From: Candidatus Rokuibacteriota bacterium
Lineage (GTDB): Bacteria > Methylomirabilota > Methylomirabilia > Rokubacteriales > CSP1-6
Reading direction: 5' to 3'
NCBI GenBank assembly: GCA_030647435.1
Contig: JAUSJX010000124.1
Span: 1-64,000 of the forward strand
Length of the DNA stretch: 64,000 nt
Shown: piece by piece, positions 62,246 to 64,000 of the stretch
Position numbering within the stretch: the first letter of the stretch is position 1
How the letters are laid out: every line of letters begins with the position of its first letter
Notes under the pieces: generated by a model
The model's database searches: none
Told to the model about the DNA's origin: nothing
The model's input: only the letters and a program-made list of their open reading frames with translations
Made by a program: the position numbers and the translations under genes

Positions 62246-62883
62246 TGGCCAAGTGGGGCATGGTGATTGACACGCGGCGCTGCGTCGGCTGCCAGACCTG
62301 CACCATCGCCTGTATGCAGGAGCAGGGGCTGCCCGCGGGAACGGCGTGGCGCTTCGTCGCCGACTGCGAGATCGGCGAGTACCCCGACGTGCGCCGCGTC
62401 TTCCTGCCGATGCAGTGCATGCACTGCGCCGAGCCGCCCTGCGTGCCCGTCTGCCCCACGGGCGCCTCGCGCCAGCGGGCCGACGGCATCGTCTGGATCG
62501 AGTACAACGCCTGCGTCGGCTGCGGCTACTGCGCCGTGGCCTGCCCCTACCACGCGCGCCACCGCGTCCACGAGGCGCCCGGCTACTTCGGCGCGCTCAC
62601 GCCGTCTGAGACCGCCACGGCGCGGCCCGAGCGGCACGACGTCATGACCAAGTGCACCTTCTGCAAGGAGCGCGTGGACGAGGGGCTCGCCCAGGGGCTG
62701 ACTCCGGGTGTGGATGCGGCGGCCACGCCCATGTGCTCGGTCTCTTGCATCGCCAACGCGATCATCTTCGGAGACCTCGACGATCCCGCGAGCCCGGTGT
62801 CGAAGACGCTGGGCGAAGGCAAGGCCCAGCCGCTCATGCCCGAGTGCGGTACGCAGCCGAACGTCTTCTACGTGGTGGAGTGA
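62245..62883 (+). CDS. four-cluster ferredoxin subunit (PadC-like)
   Basis: The 212-residue protein has four cysteine groups: CVGCQTCTIAC, CMHCAEPPCVPVC, CVGCGYCAVAC and a split CTFC...CSVSC. It has no export signal, in line with the cytoplasmic PadB-like partner. The ATG overlaps the upstream stop (TAATG). It passes electrons from the molybdenum subunit to the NrfD-type protein at 62904. Confidence 0.88.
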   Translation: MAKWGMVIDTRRCVGCQTCTIACMQEQGLPAGTAWRFVADCEIGEYPDVRRVFLPMQCMHCAEPPCVPVCPTGASRQRADGIVWIEYNACVGCGYCAVACPYHARHRVHEAPGYFGALTPSETATARPERHDVMTKCTFCKERVDEGLAQGLTPGVDAAATPMCSVSCIANAIIFGDLDDPASPVSKTLGEGKAQPLMPECGTQPNVFYVVE

Positions 62884-62903
62884 CCCATGCGCGCGAGAGC
62901 GAG

Positions 62904-63767
62904 ATGACTCCTCCGGTCGAGCTGATTCCGGCGCAGCGCCAGCGGCTCTGGGGCTGGCAGGCCGTCGCCAACTTCACCTTGGGCGGGGTAGGGGCCGGGT
63001 TGTACGGCACAGCCGTCATGGTGGCGGGTTTCGAGCGGGGGCCGGCCGTGGCACTGGCGTCATGGCTGGCGCCCCTTCTCGTGCTCGCGGGTTTCGTCGC
63101 TGTAGCCGGCGAGGCTGGGCGGCCCCTCCGCGGGCCGCGGGTGCTCTGGAAGGTGCGGACCTCGTGGATGTCGCGCGAGCTCTGGATCGGCGGCATCTTC
63201 GTGCTGCTGGTCGCCGCGGACATCGCCTTCCCGCTGAGACTGCACCGCGCCCAGGCGCTCGCCGCGGCGGTCCTGCTCGCGCTGGCCCAGGGCATGATCC
63301 TCCGCCGCTCGCGGGGCATCGCCGCCTGGGACGCGGCCGTCATGCCGTGGCTCTTCCTGCTCTCGGCGGCGGTCTCGGGCGCGGGCGCCTACATGCTCCT
63401 CGAGGTCCTGGCGGGACGGACGGTCCCGCCCGCCGTCCTCACCGCGGGCATCCTGCTGGTCATTCTGACGTTCTGGGCGGGGCGCGCCTACGTCTCGACG
63501 CCCGCCGGCCACGCCTTCAGGGACGCGACGGCTTCCCTCCGGGGCGGCGCCGCGGGGCGCCTCGCCGCCGGCCTTGGCGGAGCGCTTCCGCTGGGGGCGC
63601 TCGCCGTGGCGCTGGCCTCGCCCCCTGCCGCCGCCACGGCCGCCGCGCTGGCGGGGCTCGCCATGGTCGCCGGCCAGGCCTACGTCAAGACCGAGCTCAT
63701 CGTGAGGGCCGGGCTCTTCCGCCCGATCACCGTGCCCACTCTCAGGATGTCGAGGAGGCTTTCATGA
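62904..63767 (+). CDS. NrfD-type membrane subunit (PadD-like)
   Basis: The 287-residue protein has about eight hydrophobic segments and an early WGWQAVANFTLGGVGAGLYG motif of small NrfD-type subunits. Start is the ATG at 62904 behind GAGAGCGAG. It should anchor the PadB/PadC-like pair in the membrane and pass electrons to quinone. Its stop overlaps the next start (ATGA). Confidence 0.83.
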   Translation: MTPPVELIPAQRQRLWGWQAVANFTLGGVGAGLYGTAVMVAGFERGPAVALASWLAPLLVLAGFVAVAGEAGRPLRGPRVLWKVRTSWMSRELWIGGIFVLLVAADIAFPLRLHRAQALAAAVLLALAQGMILRRSRGIAAWDAAVMPWLFLLSAAVSGAGAYMLLEVLAGRTVPPAVLTAGILLVILTFWAGRAYVSTPAGHAFRDATASLRGGAAGRLAAGLGGALPLGALAVALASPPAAATAAALAGLAMVAGQAYVKTELIVRAGLFRPITVPTLRMSRRLS

Positions 63768-64000
63768 TCTACGGCGGCGGAGTCGACGTCGGGTCCACCC
63801 AGACCAAGGCGGTCATCGTGGATGAATCGCGCACGATCCTCGCGCGCATCCTCATCCCGACGGGCGCCAACGTCTCACGCGCGGGCGAGAACTCCTTCGT
63901 CAAGGCGTGCGAGGCGGCCGGGCTGCCCCGTGAGGCCGTCGGTTACGTGGTCGGCACGGGTTACGGGCGGTACAAGATCCTCTTCGGCGACGCCCAGATC
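63764..64000 (+). CDS. BcrA/BcrD (BadF/BadG)-type activator ATPase, 5' part
   Basis: The first 79 residues are present before the window ends. They show the ASKHA ATPase start GVDVGSTQTKAVIVDE and the VVGTGYGRYKI motif of BadF/BadG/BcrA/BcrD and HgdC-type activators. These proteins use ATP to drive electrons into the BcrB/BcrC-type subunits. Its overlap with the PadD-like gene places reductase activator, PadBCD-like complex and reductase subunits in one transcript. BcrA versus BcrD cannot be told from the fragment. Confidence 0.87.
   Translation, partial: MIYGGGVDVGSTQTKAVIVDESRTILARILIPTGANVSRAGENSFVKACEAAGLPREAVGYVVGTGYGRYKILFGDAQI

Overview
This is a GC-rich bacterial window with genes packed on both strands. 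No rRNA, tRNA or CRISPR array is visible. Heme chemistry dominates: I count about 75 CXXCH or CX3CH heme-attachment motifs in 16 predicted proteins. The gene mix suggests a free-living soil or subsurface bacterium of the Methylomirabilota/Rokubacteria or Deltaproteobacteria-like type: multiheme cytochromes, an MtrB/PioB porin, NrfD-type quinone modules, system I cytochrome maturation, sigma-54 control and benzoyl-CoA-type reductase genes. This placement is inference; no marker gene fixes the phylum.

Region A (1-8.9 kb, + strand) encodes a trans-envelope electron conduit. It has a 9-heme cytochrome, a diheme protein, a membrane-anchored octaheme protein, a four-cluster ferredoxin, an NrfD quinone module, a DmsE/MtrA-type decaheme and an MtrB/PioB porin. 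A near-perfect sigma-54 promoter (1534-1548) precedes the diheme gene. A terminator hairpin follows the porin. Next come a decayed PAS fragment, a small membrane protein, hemA, and a sensor protein without an ATPase domain.

Region B (13.8-27.1 kb, - strand) holds a second cytochrome and barrel set: a 12-heme cytochrome, NHL lipoprotein, large outer-membrane barrel, c7-type triheme and hexaheme proteins, and a three-domain cytochrome c. Beside it lie a fused transporter/spermidine-synthase-like/TPR protein, an orphan IS1595 zinc-ribbon protein, and a smaller monoheme-NHL-tetraheme operon.

Region C (27.3-34.1 kb, - strand) is one overlapping operon: ccmF (with an in-frame TGA), ccmG, ccmH, a CcmI-like TPR protein, a histidine kinase and a sigma-54 response regulator. 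A palindrome, GTGGGGAAAATTCCCCAC or a close variant, occurs upstream of sigma-54-like promoters at this operon, hemA, the 27-kb cytochrome operon and the 37-kb operon. I infer one two-component system that co-regulates heme synthesis, cytochrome maturation and electron-transfer proteins.

Region D (34-47.5 kb) starts with scar DNA: an IS1380 remnant and an aldo/keto reductase remnant, plus a DoxX protein and a cupredoxin. A nine-gene + strand operon follows: a Qrc/alternative-complex-III-like module (pentaheme, molybdopterin protein, ferredoxin, NrfD), tetraheme proteins with WNHxPxM repeats, a diheme lipoprotein and a small barrel. A monoheme cytochrome and a broken MtrB-like porin come after it.

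Region E (47.7-64 kb, + strand) has two PAS-LuxR regulators around a small cysteine protein, an inverted-repeat element, and a gene set for alicyclic/aromatic acid breakdown: AliA-like CoA ligase, BadH-like dehydrogenase, enoyl-CoA hydratase, acyl-CoA dehydrogenase, thioesterase, TetR regulator and BcrC/BcrB-like reductase subunits. A complete PadBCD-like phenylacetyl-CoA oxidoreductase sits between bcrCB and the BcrA/D-type activator ATPase that runs off the window. A plausible overall picture is aromatic acid oxidation feeding quinols and c-type cytochromes, with electrons able to leave across the outer membrane.
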